A stretch of 64,000 nucleotides of DNA from Asterella californica (GCA_036924285.1 JAYKYS010000010.1:9957001-10021000); one strand, 5' to 3'; counted from the stretch's first letter, positions 24,393-37,049 are shown. Made by a program: numbers and translations. Notes: generated by a model not told the origin, from the letters alone.

Positions 24393-27300
24393 TTACATCC
24401 AAGTTATTGTCTTGATTCTCATGTCCATGAAACCAACCAAAGTCGTAGAGGATATGTGATGTCATCTATGATTAGTGGATGTATTATTTCAGTCACATTT
24501 CGTCCACTCAAACCTTTGTGATTGGATTTTGAAGTGTTGTTTTGTTCTCTAAATGTCTAAAGAAGCTTGATGATCGTAATGTGCATTGTCATAAGTGGAC
24601 TTATGCATGGAGCAACAAAGGTCCAAGAACAATTATGCATCACACATTGCTTATAGTAGCACAAAGTAGAAATGATGACGATTGATGTAGTGTTTTGGAA
24701 AATACTTATGTGCATGTTTAGTTCTTAGCGTTAAATGAGAATCGATCGATTCATCAACAAGTTGAGGTAGTTATGTTATGTCTTGGAACTTTTGCATCTG
24801 AATAATACATTTTACATAATACGATAATCAGACATATTTCGAGTACAATTTGTCTCTATTGATCAATATGGCTAAAAGTATAATAGTATACTTAACTATG
24901 GTGGCTTCGTCAATGACATATAGACCGGTCTGAGTTCAGAGACTTGTGTTGTGTGCAAATTGATGCAAAACTACTTTACATATGTTTATAGCTCTTGACG
25001 TTCTCTAACTAATGGTCAATCAGAAAGTCGGATGTAAAATGGGTCAAACACTATGTATAATGTGAGTCGAGCATCTGCTAGATTCAGACCGCAACGACAG
25101 CTTAGGATTCAATCATCAAGTGATCATTCTTTCATGATTTCTTCATTCATTGCAATAGTATTTTCGAGTAACAAGAAAAATGGACGAATGGATAGTGACG
25201 ACAACTCGTAAGCGTTATCCTTTTTTGTTATGCAAACAACTTCTATTCGCACTTATTACTACCAAATGTGTATTGTTATGCACGTGATTGTGCTTTGTGC
25301 TTTTGCGACTGAAAGCCACAATATAGATTTTTATGCCAGTTTTATGTTTGTGTTACATAGAAATATATTGTATTTGACAAGGTTTGGTTGCTTGAGCTCG
25401 TGAAGCAAAGCGAAAGCTATCGACCAATTATATCACGTTTGTAGTGCATGTTGTGTCATCAAACAAATCTCACATCTTATTATTGAAAGCAAAAGTAGAC
25501 GGTGGATTATGAGAGGTGTCGAGGACTATGATTAGAGAGTGAAGTGAAAGACAACAATATCTCTCTATGATTTCAGACATTTAGCTTGAGTTTATTATCA
25601 ATACGAGACATGTGAAGAGAGAAAGTTGTCATTTGATACATCCAATGATCTTATCAGATGTGTTGTATACTCTTTGGCAAAAGTTTCTTAAAGCAAAGAA
25701 ATGATTCATGGTGTAGAAGACACTTGCTTTTTGTTTGATTACCACACATGTAACTATCATCAATTTTGAAAGTTGTAATGAAACTATGACCAAATCAGAA
25801 GATAATGGACAAACAAAATAGAGTTGATCATTATTAATCACGTAGTAAAATGTCTATATCTCTCTATAGTTTATTACTGTCTCCTCTTCCGTTATTATTG
25901 TTCTCATCATCACACCGTTATACATGCAACACATGTTGCATGTATAATTATTCTCCTTTCTATGAGTCAAATGGAAATGTCAATACACATATAGTTTAAA
26001 TTATCACCAAACTCTATGTAAGAAAATAATATGTCAAAACATAACCAACAATTTAAAATTGAACAACACTTCTTCCACGACCAAAGCCTCAATACTGCAT
26101 TTATCATGCATGTATGTACTTCATTTATTGATTTTTGTAAAATCCACGAGCCATCTATCATCCATGTTCTAACCCACGTGCTTACAACATCTTCGCACAT
26201 AGCTTTTTGAAATTGTTTTTTTTCTTAATTGTTTATCAGTCTCGAGCTTGTCATTTAAAAAAAAAATTCTAAATTGTTGCATGTAGACATGTTATGGACC
26301 ACATTGACAACTTTCTTTCCGGTCACATGTGACATCATCACACAAACAGTCATCATTATTATTTTTGCGAGAATTATAGAGAAAGCTCCATGTCGCAACA
26401 TGGTGTACGTTCGCGATGCTTGGATAACATTGAGCCAACATCAATATCTTGTAAGTCTCGTTGAAGAGACATAGACATGAGATACTGTCGAAAGTAAAGT
26501 GAAAGATAGAGGTCTGTGATTGTTTGAAGCCATTTTGAAACCATTGAAGTAAGTCAAAAATTTGTGATTTTACATAATTTTACATCATCAATGCTTGGAA
26601 AACTTCATGCGAGCATAAGTGACGACTACTAAACAAGCTACGTCAAATTATTGATTGTAAAACAAGCTATGCATATAGACTCATACTCACTTGCACACTC
26701 GTCACAAAGTGGATGACATGAAAATTCTTCATTAATTGCATGTATTGTCTCTTAGTCATTTGAGATTAATGCTCATATTAGAATAGTTTCAATATTCCAT
26801 AACTACAATCGTCCATTTTCTAACATGGCTCTGAATACAATAATTTGCCATGATGCACATGGAGAGAACAAAATTTGATTCATATAGTCAACGTTTTCTT
26901 ATTGTGAAATCAATTAGTATATAAAAATTATGCATATAATTGTGTTTTGCGCACAATTGTATAAGTTGTGAAGTAATGGAGTGAAAACCCTTGTTCTTAT
27001 GAGCTTAGAATGCTCTATTATCTGATGGAGGGCTCCATGGGGTGCAAAAGAACAAGGTGGAGTCCAAATGTATCATACTGAACCGTTTATGTTTATTTTC
27101 ATATCGTCTAGTTTCTTTGACTTTTTTCATCATAAAATAATGAGAGGAACCAATTGCCTACACTATTATATAGCATTTAATTTCTAAAATAAATAAATAA
27201 AATACTATATAACAAATCAACGATGATAAATTTATTGCCAATGGAATTGTTTGTGAGTTTGCAAATGATGGCCTTCGGGGTTGATACATGTTGATTGCTG

Positions 27301-27570
27301 TGGAGAAGAATATTCATCTCATGTATACTTAACTACATGAGGATCACTGTCTCTCACTTATATCCCAATAGCGCATCCGTCAAGTTTTCACTTATGATTT
27401 ATATTTCTACTACGAGTAACTCTGAAACTGGTTAACATATATCAATTATGAATTAATTTATATTTTACAGTACTTTTTAAAACATGTACACGTTATTCAT
27501 AGAAAAAACAAAATTCAATGTACAACGACGCGAGGAAGAATATTCACCCATGTACACTTCAATGTACAAG
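24393..27570. other. AT-rich gene-free DNA
   Basis: No supported gene in more than 3 kb. A near-perfect palindrome (atacatgcaaca / tgttgcatgtat, 2-nt centre) lies at about 25,919-25,944. Short ORFs here are AT-driven. This may be more old retroelement sequence beyond recognition. Confidence 0.5.
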
Positions 27571-27575
27571 GGTGT

Positions 27576-27631
27576 ACATTAAATAACGTTCTAACCTCTC
27601 CGGCGGGAAGGGTTAGAACATTATTTAATGT
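27576..27631. repeat. 21-nt inverted repeat with short GC-rich loop
   Basis: The left arm 27576-27596 and right arm 27611-27631 (acattaaata / tatttaatgt at the outside, ctaacc / ggttag inside) pair with a single mismatch around a 14-nt loop containing cggcggg. Confidence 0.8.
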
Positions 27632-28018
27632 CCTCGGTAAACGGTGATACTTTACAATTACTGCTCCGGACTTATACCTCACGAGCGCAGCAGCTCGCTC
27701 TTTACTTACGGGTTCTCTTTAGATGAGTTGACTACTCCAGGACTGACTAACATATAATATTTATAAATTAATTTGATTTACTAACTTATATTTTTATAAC
27801 ACTTACATATTTTCCGATAAGAGAAAATGAAATTCACTATACAAGGTCGTGGAGAAAGATATTCTATGGTACATGGCACCAAACTCTTTGAATATTATTC
27901 CTGAAATCTATCGAACCCAAGCGTAAGTTCCGGTGATTTCCGACTATAGTATCGAATATAGCATACAGTATCCGTATAAAGCTTTGATCATGCTGAAAAT
28001 TTACCGAGTTTCACGTCA

Positions 28019-28373
28019 AAGTTCAGAAATTGGCTTGATCATACCCCCAGTAGGTTCCTTGAGCTTGATCATACCCCTGCCGGATTGTTGAAAGTAGAAT
28101 CAGTCATTTCTCTTCTGGTTCATCATTTTATTACTTTCAACCTTGACTAAATATCACTGTAAGTGAAAATATTTAACATTAAAGACACGTTAGATTATCC
28201 ATATTCTCATTCCTTTAATATGTGCAGTCTCACATGTGAGTAACATCACAAAGTGACTGGTTTAGAGGCAATAACCAATCAGGGGTGTGATCAAGCAATA
28301 CATCGTTAAAAGGGGTATGATCAAGCTCACGGAACCTACTGGGGGTGTGATCAAGCCAATTTCTGAGTTCCGG
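28019..28373. mobile_element. MITE-like element with about 60-nt terminal inverted repeats
   Basis: The left arm (about 28019-28078) and right arm (about 28312-28373) are inverted copies. Both contain gaaattggcttgatcata near the outside, then a ggttcc / ggaacc core, then a second ttgatcatacccc. Each arm therefore holds the ttgatca-tacccc word twice. The middle (about 230 nt) is AT-rich with no ORF. No target-site duplication is obvious. It lies about 390 nt upstream of the NOP14 start codon, so it may overlap the promoter. A related degenerate copy is at 4.7-5.1 kb. Confidence 0.75.
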
Positions 28374-28571
28374 GACCATTGCCTCCACCCAACCAGAGTA
28401 CGAAGATTGTGTAAACTCTGGTTCGGTTTAGAAAGTTTCTGACAGGAAGTTTCGATACTGTCAAAATACTACCACGGAGAGTGCCTTCTCTCCGAGAGTG
28501 AAAGATAGTTAGAGGTTTATCGGGATTACACACCATCCTAAAACCCTTGGTTTCGAAGCAATGAACCGACG

Positions 28572-28580
28572 AAACCCTAG
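28572..28580 (+). promoter_or_regulatory. telo-box-like motif upstream of NOP14
   Basis: aaaccctag lies 187 nt before the NOP14 ATG. AAACCCTA(A) telo-boxes are known in promoters of plant ribosomal-protein and ribosome-biogenesis genes. The last base differs from the full consensus. Confidence 0.5.
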
Positions 28581-28766
28581 AGAGGAAATAGAGTAATGAA
28601 GTGAATGAGGGGGAGCGAGGAGGAGCAGAGAAAGAAATCGTCTGTGTTTTGTTCAGGAACAATTCGTTATTTTGTTCTGGTTGTTCATGTTACGGTCGAT
28701 CGTTCGTTTGTTGCGGATTCCAATTGAACGGTTTTGGTACTGTGAGGGAGGAAAAGTTTTGGAGTG

Positions 28767-31700
28767 ATGGCGAAGAAGAGGAAGATGTCGACCCCTGCTG
28801 TTGTGGCCAAGAAGAATAGGACGAAACTGAAGGGGGTAATTGAGAAGGGCGGAAGACGTCAGCCTCAGAAGGAAGCTACGGCCAATCTTTTTGAGACGAT
28901 CTGGAGTCGGAAGAAGTTTGACGTACTAGGAAAAAAACAAAAGAAAGGAGAGACTCGTCGTGTTGGATTGTCCCGGTCCCTGGCTGTTGAGAAGGTGAAG
29001 TGCCCACTCTATTTCTAACCTGAGTTCGAGTTCGTACGTGAATCTTCGGTGGCAGCTAGTTGGAATTGTAACTTTTATTTGTTAATCGCCTCCTCGTAAC
29101 TGCTGGCTTGTCTGTCAAGAAGAAACTCGATGAGTTGGCCTCTTGCACTTGCTTTGAATTCTACCCCTACTATCAACAACTACTGCTACTCCTCGAGCTC
29201 ATCGCGACCGACTCGTGAGAGCTGTTTGTGAATTCGAGGTGTTGTTGTCTTGAACTTGACGCTGAACTTTGCAAATCGCGTCATTTGATTTTGAAAGTTT
29301 ATGATCTTCTGAAGTATCATGTTTCTTGGAGTGCCACAAGGATTTTTGTAGTCTCGGTGACTCAGCTTCACATCTGGATGGTACTCTCTCGTCTTGAATA
29401 GCCTGTTTTGAGTTCAGAATTTTACTTGCTGTAGGTACCAGCAGGTACTTACAACCGCTGGTACCTGCAGCGAACTTCTGAGTCAGTGACGAAACTTTGA
29501 GTATATATAGTAGAGTTCTTTGCAAGCTAAATTACGGTGCATAAGATCTAGAATCACATGAATAACTTCTCAGTGCGAAAATAAGTTGCTAGCGTTCTAG
29601 GTCGTTGTAGTTCGTTGAAAGAATTTACAATTCTATGGTAGTTCATATTATCCAGATCCCTCTACGAGCGTTATTCAGATTTCTGCAAAGAATTCTCAAA
29701 TTCACTTTCAGCTGTGTGCTCTTGCTCAGTGCTCCGACTTTGGGTCTCCATCAAGTCGCGTTAAAACATGAGACTGGGCTTGGAAATTACCGCATGACCT
29801 TATACATGGTAACCGGACTGTTCTCAGAGAAAAGAAACTTTGCTGCAAGAGTACAAGGAAAAAGGCAAAGGAAATAAATTTGTGGATCGTCGTTTTGGCG
29901 AGAAAGATGACGGTCTGGGTGAGGAAGATAAGGCGATCATGCGTTTCCAGAAAGAGCGTCAGGTATGTTTATTTGTGCATCGTCTGAACCACTTCCGTGT
30001 GTGACTTCAGTCAGTTGAATATGGAATTGAAACAGTCGGACGGAATTCGCTGGCAGGAAGATGGTTCCCGGGTGGTTTGGCTCATCGCGTTGATTAGTAG
30101 AATATGGAATGAAAACAGTCGGATGGAATTCGCTGGTAGTAAGGTGGTTCCTGGGTGGTTTGGATCATTGCACTGGTGAGTTGAATTTGGCCTTGACACA
30201 CGTCTGATTCAACTCGCTGACAAGAAATTTATGGCTCCCGTGTGGTCAGGCTCAACTTAGTCGACAAAGCAAGTTTTCCCTCCGCGATGAGGATGAGGAG
30301 GAAGAGGAGATTCTTACTCATGGAGGAAAAGCTCTGTCCAGTGTTGATGATTATGAAGATGGCGACAACGACTCCATGCAGGACGAGGATGATTTTCTTG
30401 ACGGATGTGAGCATGTAACTCCTGGTCCATTCTTGGCGGCCAAAAATCTCGTGTTAAGAAGTCAACGTCCAGCGCAAGCATAGTAGCCGTTCTAGCCGTT
30501 TGTGAATGTCTGAGGTGGCTTCGATTAGCTATTCTTGTCGATGCAGTCACTGGAAACATAGGTCCGATACATGTTTTTGTCATCCAACCCAGTATTCTTG
30601 GACCAATTAAGTGTACTCTCCGGCTCTGTCCGCAGTGAGTAAGGAGGAGGTCATGAAGCTCCATTTCGGTGGTGGTTCTGCTTCTAAGGATGGTGGAAAT
30701 GATGGATCGAACGGGCAAAAGGTTTATCGTTTTCTCTGAGTTTCTCCACATTTCCAGTTCTTGGGAGTGTTTCAAGTGTACCAAGGTCATGAGTGTCTAC
30801 CTGTACGAATTATTCACAGTTGTCATTCTCGTTATTTCCAGCCAAAGACAAAGAAAGAAATTATGGAGGAGATAATTGCCAAGAGTAAGTTTTACAAGGT
30901 ATGTGCAGACCTTCTTTGACTGAACCATCTATGCATTCAAGAGCTGGTCAAGACCAAAGTCAGAATTTGATAATATTGTACACAGTTCCCCACGGGTTTC
31001 CATCCTATTCATAGTTCACCGCAAAGAAGTAACTGGCCGTCTGAACACTCTGTAGGCCCAAAAAGCGAAGGAGAAAGAGGAAGATCAGGATCTGGGGGAG
31101 AAACTCAATAAGGATTTTACAGAGCTTGTCCAGTCACAGGCTTTATCATCCCTCTTTCGTCCAACTAGGAAGGATAACTTGAAAGCTATGCTGACTAAGG
31201 GTTCTGCGAAGGATAAGAGATCTGAGAGGGACAAAGACGAAGAGGTACGTATTTCCTAGAAGTTACAGCAGATTTTCCATGACTGACCTACGACGTGCAC
31301 TAGAAAACTTTTTTCGAACAGTTCTAGCAACACTTGTTTGTAGTACGAAAAGGAATTTCAAGACTAACGATGTTCGACTTACGGGTCTTGCTCCCTTCCG
31401 TGCGCTTCGGCAGACAAAACCTTTTCATTCAGATAACTGCAGGTTTATGGTTTGAAGAATGTAGGTCTCAAGCAGGAACGATGTTCCGAACGTCGTGGGC
31501 CTTTCAGGTATCGGCTTGCTAATTATTGTCTTCATTTTGTAGGATAAACCTGATGACTTTGATAAGATAATGAAGGAGATGGTCTTCGATATGCGAGGAC
31601 ATGCTACGGATAGACTTAAAACCGACGAGGAAGTAATTAAGGAGGAGCGAGAGCGCTTAGAGGAGCTGGAGGTACATGAACCTCGCAGCCTGTCGCAGTA

Positions 31701-34700
31701 TTATTTCAGTTGAGTTTGAAGTGGCTCAGTTTAGAGTATCATGTGAATCGAACTCAAACTGGAAGCCTGTATGTATCTCGCGCTATCCAGTACGAAGGAA
31801 TGAAAGAGTTAGCTAGAAATGCTCTGATAACGAGAGGAGTTATTTCGACGCCCTGATGCCTCTATCGAGTCTTTAGCTGTTTTGATACCGTCCACTACAA
31901 GCGGGACGTGAAGAGTAGGAGAGCCAGGATCTGGTTGATGTTTGGCTTGTGTCTTCTTAGGACATCATCGTTTATCTCGTGATTTCTCTTGCCGCAGAGA
32001 AAACGTAAGCAGCGAATGCTTGGCGAAGACTCGGACGACGATGGTAGCCAAGAAAGCGATGAAGAGGAGGGGAAAGACAACAGGAGACAAAAGAAGAAGA
32101 AAAAGAGGGAAATCAGTGGTGATGACTTGGGAGAAAATTTTGTTCTTGATGATGAGGAAGAGGAAGGTACAGGCTGGGTAGATGAAGTGCTTGCTAGGAG
32201 GGATGATGAGGAAGCAAGTAATGATGAAGAAGAAGGGAGTGACGAAGATGAGGAGGATTCCGACGAAGAAGGTGAGGATGAAGATGACGAAGAAGGGGAC
32301 GAGGACGAGGACGGAGGGAGTGAGGAAGAAACAAGGGAAGAGCTCCTTGAGAAAGTACGCCTTGCTATAGAAAAGAGGAAAGAGAGGGACGAAAAAACAG
32401 AAAAGAAGGAAAAATCAGCCAAGAAGGCGCCAGAGGTTCTTGAAGCCCGAGATGGCCTACCATTTGTGATCGATGCTCCTCAAAGTCTTGGGGAATTTCG
32501 TGGACTGATAGACAGCAGACCCGATGAGGAGCTGATGGTTGCTATCCAGCGGATCAGGACTTGCAACGCCATAAGCTTAGCTGCTGATAACCGAAGGAAA
32601 ATGCAGGTCTGAAACTTGCGTCGGAACCTTACGAGGACCACTCTAAGCTTGGAGTTAGATTTGTAACTAGGTGTAGTTATAGGGCGTTAAGTTTCTCATT
32701 CAGGCGCAGTGATTGATGATGGACACTTTTTGCAGATATTTTACAACGTTTTACTTCAGTATTTTGGTTCGTTGGCTATGGAAAAACCGTTTCGTCTGAG
32801 CAGACTTGATCTGTTAACGAAGCCCCTTATCGAGCTAAGTATGGAAACACCATTTTTTGCCGCTACCTGTGCACGCGAGCGGCTCGCTCATATGCATACG
32901 CAGATTACAGAGAGACTCAAGACTTCAGGTTTGTCTGAACACTAAAAGTTCTCAGTACTGTGACTATTCTGGCTTCATGTAGGCTCAAGTAAATCGTCTT
33001 TCACTTATAGCACGTCTTGAATGTGTTTCACATTGGCCAACATTAATGACGACCGTTAAGACAATGTCTGCGGTGATCCTTTTCAAGAGGTCTTAACTCA
33101 TCATTCGTTTATCGTGTGACGCAGATGGTAGTAGCTACTGGCCATCATTGAGGACGTTGTTGCTCCTGAGATTTTGGTGTATGATTTTTCCTCCATCCGA
33201 TCTTCGACACCCTGTCATGACCCCAGCTATCCTGTTTTTATCTGAGGTTTTGTGTCGATGCCCAATAACCTCAGGCCGGGATGTTGCTGTTGGTGCCTTC
33301 TTGTGTTCCCTTCTGCTATCTGTAAGTTCCGTCCTCTGGATGCGGCATCGTTTCGGGACCTTTTGATGGGTACTGTTTAATTGAGATTAGTTGTTGTATA
33401 ATTCGCACTGGCCTTCATATTTCCATCACGTAATAATGCATGGATGTTATCGTACAGTTTGAATCTAGTCTTCCAATCTAAAAGTTTCGAGGTCGGAGGA
33501 GTGTGATCAAACCGTACATTTTGACCTTTCATCTTCCATTTTGCAGGCTTTGAGAGAAGCCCGCCGTTTTTGCCCAGAAGCGCTCAATTTCATCCTGACT
33601 CTCTTGGTCTCAGCGTTACCAAGCCAGACATCTGGCAAACTTGAGTTTGCCAGATCTGTTGTAAGTACTCGCTGGCGCTCTCTGCGTCATTGGCTGATTT
33701 GAGTCGCACTGTTCCGACTGACCTAAGATGAACAGCCTTTTATCAGTAAGCTCTGAGTGCATACGCTAGATGACGTGCTAAGGTGTGAACCGTCCGCAGT
33801 GTCCAGCCTTTATGGTGGAGATTTGTCTCGGGGAGCAATGGCTTATGCTGAATACTAAGTCCAAGAAAGCGATAGAAGCACCTCCTTTGAATTTTGTTGC
33901 CTTGATGACGGCGGAGGAAAATGATCCTATATTCACAACTGATGCCTTTAGGTATGCTTCCTTCGTTTGTGCATCTCCTTTCAGAGTTTGACTACGTTTC
34001 GTTTACCCTACTTCCGCTCTAGATGTAGATGGAACTTCAGAAGAAATTTCTTTTCACATCTTCTGCGTCTTGTCACAGGGTTGGTATCCTTCGCACTCTT
34101 CTGCAGAGCTTGAATGGCTTCATCTATGTTTACGAGGACCTCATGTCCTTCCAGGAAGTCTTCTCTCCGGTTCTTCGAGTTTTGAAGCGCTTGAAAGAGG
34201 AGTCGGTGATTGTAGGCAGCTTAAGATCGTTGCATACACAGGCAACAGAAGTTATTGAGACGAAGCTTGCGGAGCATGAGCGCCTACGACAGCCACTGCG
34301 AATGCGAGTCCAGAAAAGGATGCCAATCAAGCAATTCAATCCCAAGTTCGAAGAGAAGTAAACATCTCCCGATCCCTGCTACAATCATGGTTTAGACGGG
34401 CACTTGTGGTTTGCCTGTATACAGTCCATACCGGCCACTTTGTAGACTACTCGGTGCTTGTGTATTGAGTCTCTAAGGTGGTTTTCGTTTTTAGCAGGCT
34501 AGAAATATATGAATCCTTTATTCGTGGTGTCTTTGGTTGCGACACGTGATCCTGAACTACTGATCGTTTCATAACATCCGGTAGTAGTCATGTCGATGTC
34601 CACAGAAAGACCTCTCTTGCACGTGAGCCTGTTTCTTTGCTTAGTTGAGCCAAAATTGCCCGAGTACAAGTAGCCAGTATCAAGATGGTTTCCGAAGTAT

Positions 34701-35031
34701 CTAGTATCTAGTCATAATACTATAAATCCTGACATGGACCTTGTCGTGGTGGTGTGGAATCAGTTTCATGCTTGGAAGGAACTATGATCCTGATCGGGAG
34801 AGAGCGGAAAAGAAGAAACTGGTGAAGAAGGTCAAGTCGGAATTTAAAGGTGCTGCCCGTGAGCTCCGTAAGGACAACTACTTCATCATGGAAGAAAAAG
34901 ATAGGGAAAGGCAGGCTGCCGAGGAAGAGAGGAAGGAAAAGTTTGGAAAAGCAATGGCGTTTCTCCAGGAGCAGGAATCAGCTTTTAAGTCTGGTCAGCT
35001 AGGGAAGGGGAAAGGTCGGAGGAGGAAGTAA
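28767..35031 (+). CDS. NOP14: nucleolar protein 14 (SSU processome component)
   Basis: NOP14 acts in the nucleolus in the small-subunit processome, needed for 18S rRNA maturation and 40S assembly. Fourteen exons: 28767-28994, 29828-29962, 30250-30406, 30636-30721, 30842-30898, 31056-31244, 31543-31671, 31998-32606, 32736-32928, 33125-33321, 33547-33660, 33800-33951, 34079-34357, 34764-35031. All junctions are GT-AG and in phase, giving 930 aa, the usual plant length. Family signatures are F-D-V-L-G-K-K in exon 1, K-F-V-D-R-R-F-G-E-K-D in exon 2, an Asp/Glu-rich tract around residues 375-450, the conserved core D-L-R-H-P-V-M-T-P-A and S-G-R-D-V-A-V-G in exon 10, and the C-terminal N-Y-D-P-D-R-E-R-A, R-K-D-N-Y-F and a Lys/Arg-rich tail. 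The ATG is chosen because the preceding in-frame GTG is not a eukaryotic start. Intron 2 contains an 83-nt triplication. Confidence 0.97.
29433..29466. repeat. 10-nt perfect inverted repeat in NOP14 intron 1
   Basis: aggtaccagc (29433-29442) pairs exactly with gctggtacct (29457-29466) around a 14-nt loop. It lies in the 833-nt first intron, which otherwise shows no feature. Confidence 0.8.
30017..30260 (+). repeat. 83-nt tandem triplication in NOP14 intron 2
   Basis: Copy 1 (30017-30099) and copy 2 (30100-30182) are close matches, both starting gaatatggaat and sharing ggaattcgctgg and gggtggtttgg. Copy 3 (from 30183) is diverged but collinear and contains the exon 3 acceptor: its ggtcag|gctcaac aligns with the tttggctcatc of the earlier copies. 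Confidence 0.75.
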
Positions 35032-35095
35032 GTATCGCCTCATGAAGATTCTATTTTAAATACATTGGCTGTGTGCCCTCTGCTGAGAACATCAT
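35032..35095 (+). other. NOP14 3' flank
   Basis: Presumed start of the NOP14 3' untranslated region; no poly(A) signal is clear enough to call. Confidence 0.4.
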
Positions 35096-35810
35096 CTCTT
35101 GCAAGAAATACTGGCATACCTCGAGCTGCGGTATGGCCCTGTTGAGCCTGAGTGGATGATCAAAGACACAGCGGTACACACTGCAGAGGATACCAGCGGC
35201 GACGTCCTGTTGCCCCTGCAGTTGAGTGGGCATCAGTGCCCGACGTTGTGAGCTGGTTCGAATCCAAAAAGGATTTCAGATATCGGTGTGAACGTCACTC
35301 GCGTGGGCAAGCACCTTAGCCTTGCAGCTTTCGTTCATCATCTACAACTGTACAGTATCCTGAGATGCAATGTTAGGACGACCTCAACTCAAAGCGAAGC
35401 GAGTTCGTTCTTCGATGGTTTCGTGGAGGAGAGAGTACATTTATCTGGAAGGAAGAGCTCTTGGTCGTATACTTGATCAAGGAACAGGAAACTGTCGCTA
35501 ATTATCTCATCCACAAGGGTCGAATGTATATGTCAGGATAGTGAGCATTAAATAGGTTGCCTGCCAACTACAGACTTGTCTCTGGTAGGGGAGCAAGTTA
35601 TTACCTTCAACGAGATTCCGTCGTGCCGGTGGGACTTGAAAGGTTTTAGTCCACTCTCGCTGATCATCAATCAGCCTTATGCTGTAAAACGAGCAGTGTT
35701 TCCGATGTCCCAAGTTATGGACGCTGAGCTCAAATCTGTCTATGACTCTCGGATCTCCCCATTGACCACGTACTTTTGTGACATGTTCCCGTTGTTTCCT
35801 GTATAGTGTG
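35096..35810 (+). pseudogene. coding-like blocks of an unrecognised plus-strand gene
   Basis: Three plus-strand stretches read like protein but do not share one frame. At 35,100-35,250: L-Q-E-I-L-A-Y-L-E-L-R-Y-G-P-V-E-P-E-W. At 35,218-35,320: E-W-A-S-V-P-D-V-V-S-W-F-E-S-K-K-D-F-R-Y. At 35,375-35,540: a Trp/Arg-containing block ending E-T-V-A-N-Y-L-I-H-K-G-R. A fourth (35,576-35,806) is Leu/Ser-rich. Frames change within distances shorter than the introns used nearby, so this is either a decayed gene, a gene with unusually short introns, or chance. No domain is recognised. Confidence 0.3.
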
Positions 35811-36800
35811 TGTCGTCTGATGCTGTATCGTAAGAAACGACATCGTCCTCGCCAGAACGTCCTGTTAGGGGTATCAAAGTTGAAACGGAGGATTCACAAT
35901 CGGAGTTACTTTCGGCGAATAATTACGAAAACGGCGTGGTAATTTATGTTACACTCCACAACTATAGTTGCGGGTCGAGAACGGGATTTTGTGTGGGTGT
36001 GTCAAATTTCCCCGAATTCCATCGTAGAGACATTAAGCGAATAAAAAGACTGGAAGTCGTCGGGGAGACTTTGAAATCTTTTCACAGCTTTTCCAGTTCT
36101 GGCTAGGGATTGTCAGAATCGTAATTCGTGACTGAAGGGGGTCTAGAAGAAACCCTGAAAGCGGAGGTTTACTGTAAAGATTCTGATGCCGAATCCTTCA
36201 ACTTTTCCTTCAACTCTACCCCGCGATTGCTCGGTTTTCTCGTGACAGTCGAAACAGTCACTCTGCTCCTGCGCGGGAGGTCCGTTCAACCCAAAGCACA
36301 AATAATCAAGAACTACTTTGGCCTGTTTGTGTGGTACGCAGAGCAGTTGAGTTCTACTCTCGGAACGAATGCGCACGAAGTGTAAGAAGTAAGCCAGGGA
36401 TATTCTTAAAAAGAGTGTTATTGTGGACCCAAAACTTATTTACCTTGGTATGAGTTGGTATAATCTTGGTTCCATGTTTGTGATTATTTTGCAACAAATA
36501 TCCAAAGGAGACATGCCGCCAAACACCCAAAACATGGAAATATATGTAAGCAGTCTCAGTTGAGGCCATAGGCGAAGAAAGCAGAGTGTAGGATTGTAGA
36601 ATTGAAAGAAACCAGATGACCGTAAACAGGAGACTTGTAGTACTATAGTACACAGCTTTCCACCTTGACGACGGAAAAGCTAGTAATGGATAAAGAAGAA
36701 CGTAGTAGGACACAGATGTCCACGGAGACAGAAGACGACAAATAGGTTTTCCTTTCGTCAGTCAGCCTTGGTTAATTTTCTCAACAGGCAACAGGCAACC
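35811..36800. other. intergenic between NOP14 and NHP2
   Basis: Frames at 36128-36385 (+) and 36354-36713 (-, hydrophobic) are open but unrecognised and lack coding character. I see nothing firm here. Confidence 0.45.
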
Positions 36801-36804
36801 ATTG

Positions 36805-36817
36805 AACCCTAAACCCC
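36805..36817 (+). promoter_or_regulatory. telo-box in NHP2 promoter
   Basis: aaccctaaacccc lies about 235 nt upstream of the NHP2 ATG. It matches the plant telo-box (AAACCCTAA, here AACCCTAAA), a known element of ribosome-biogenesis gene promoters. Confidence 0.65.
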
Positions 36818-37049
36818 AGTTGTCTTTGATTCCCCCCTTCCGCTCTCTTCCTTCCTAAACCGAGAGAATTTGCAGTCGAAGAGTCGTAGACGAGAGGGGC
36901 GGACGCCGATCGATCCCGCAGCTGAATCGTGTTTCCTGTGCTGGGAACTCGCGTATCCGCGCAGGTTTGAGATTCTCAGATATCGACAATTATCGATAAA
37001 GTTTGTCAGAAGTAGGAGAACTTTCTGTTTGAGGACGAGGGTTGTAGTC

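Noticed and set aside
31895..32422. 175-codon Ser-rich minus ORF
   Set aside because: It is the antisense shadow of the Glu/Asp/Lys-rich NOP14 exon at 31998-32606; low-complexity GA-rich coding sequence opens the opposite frame.
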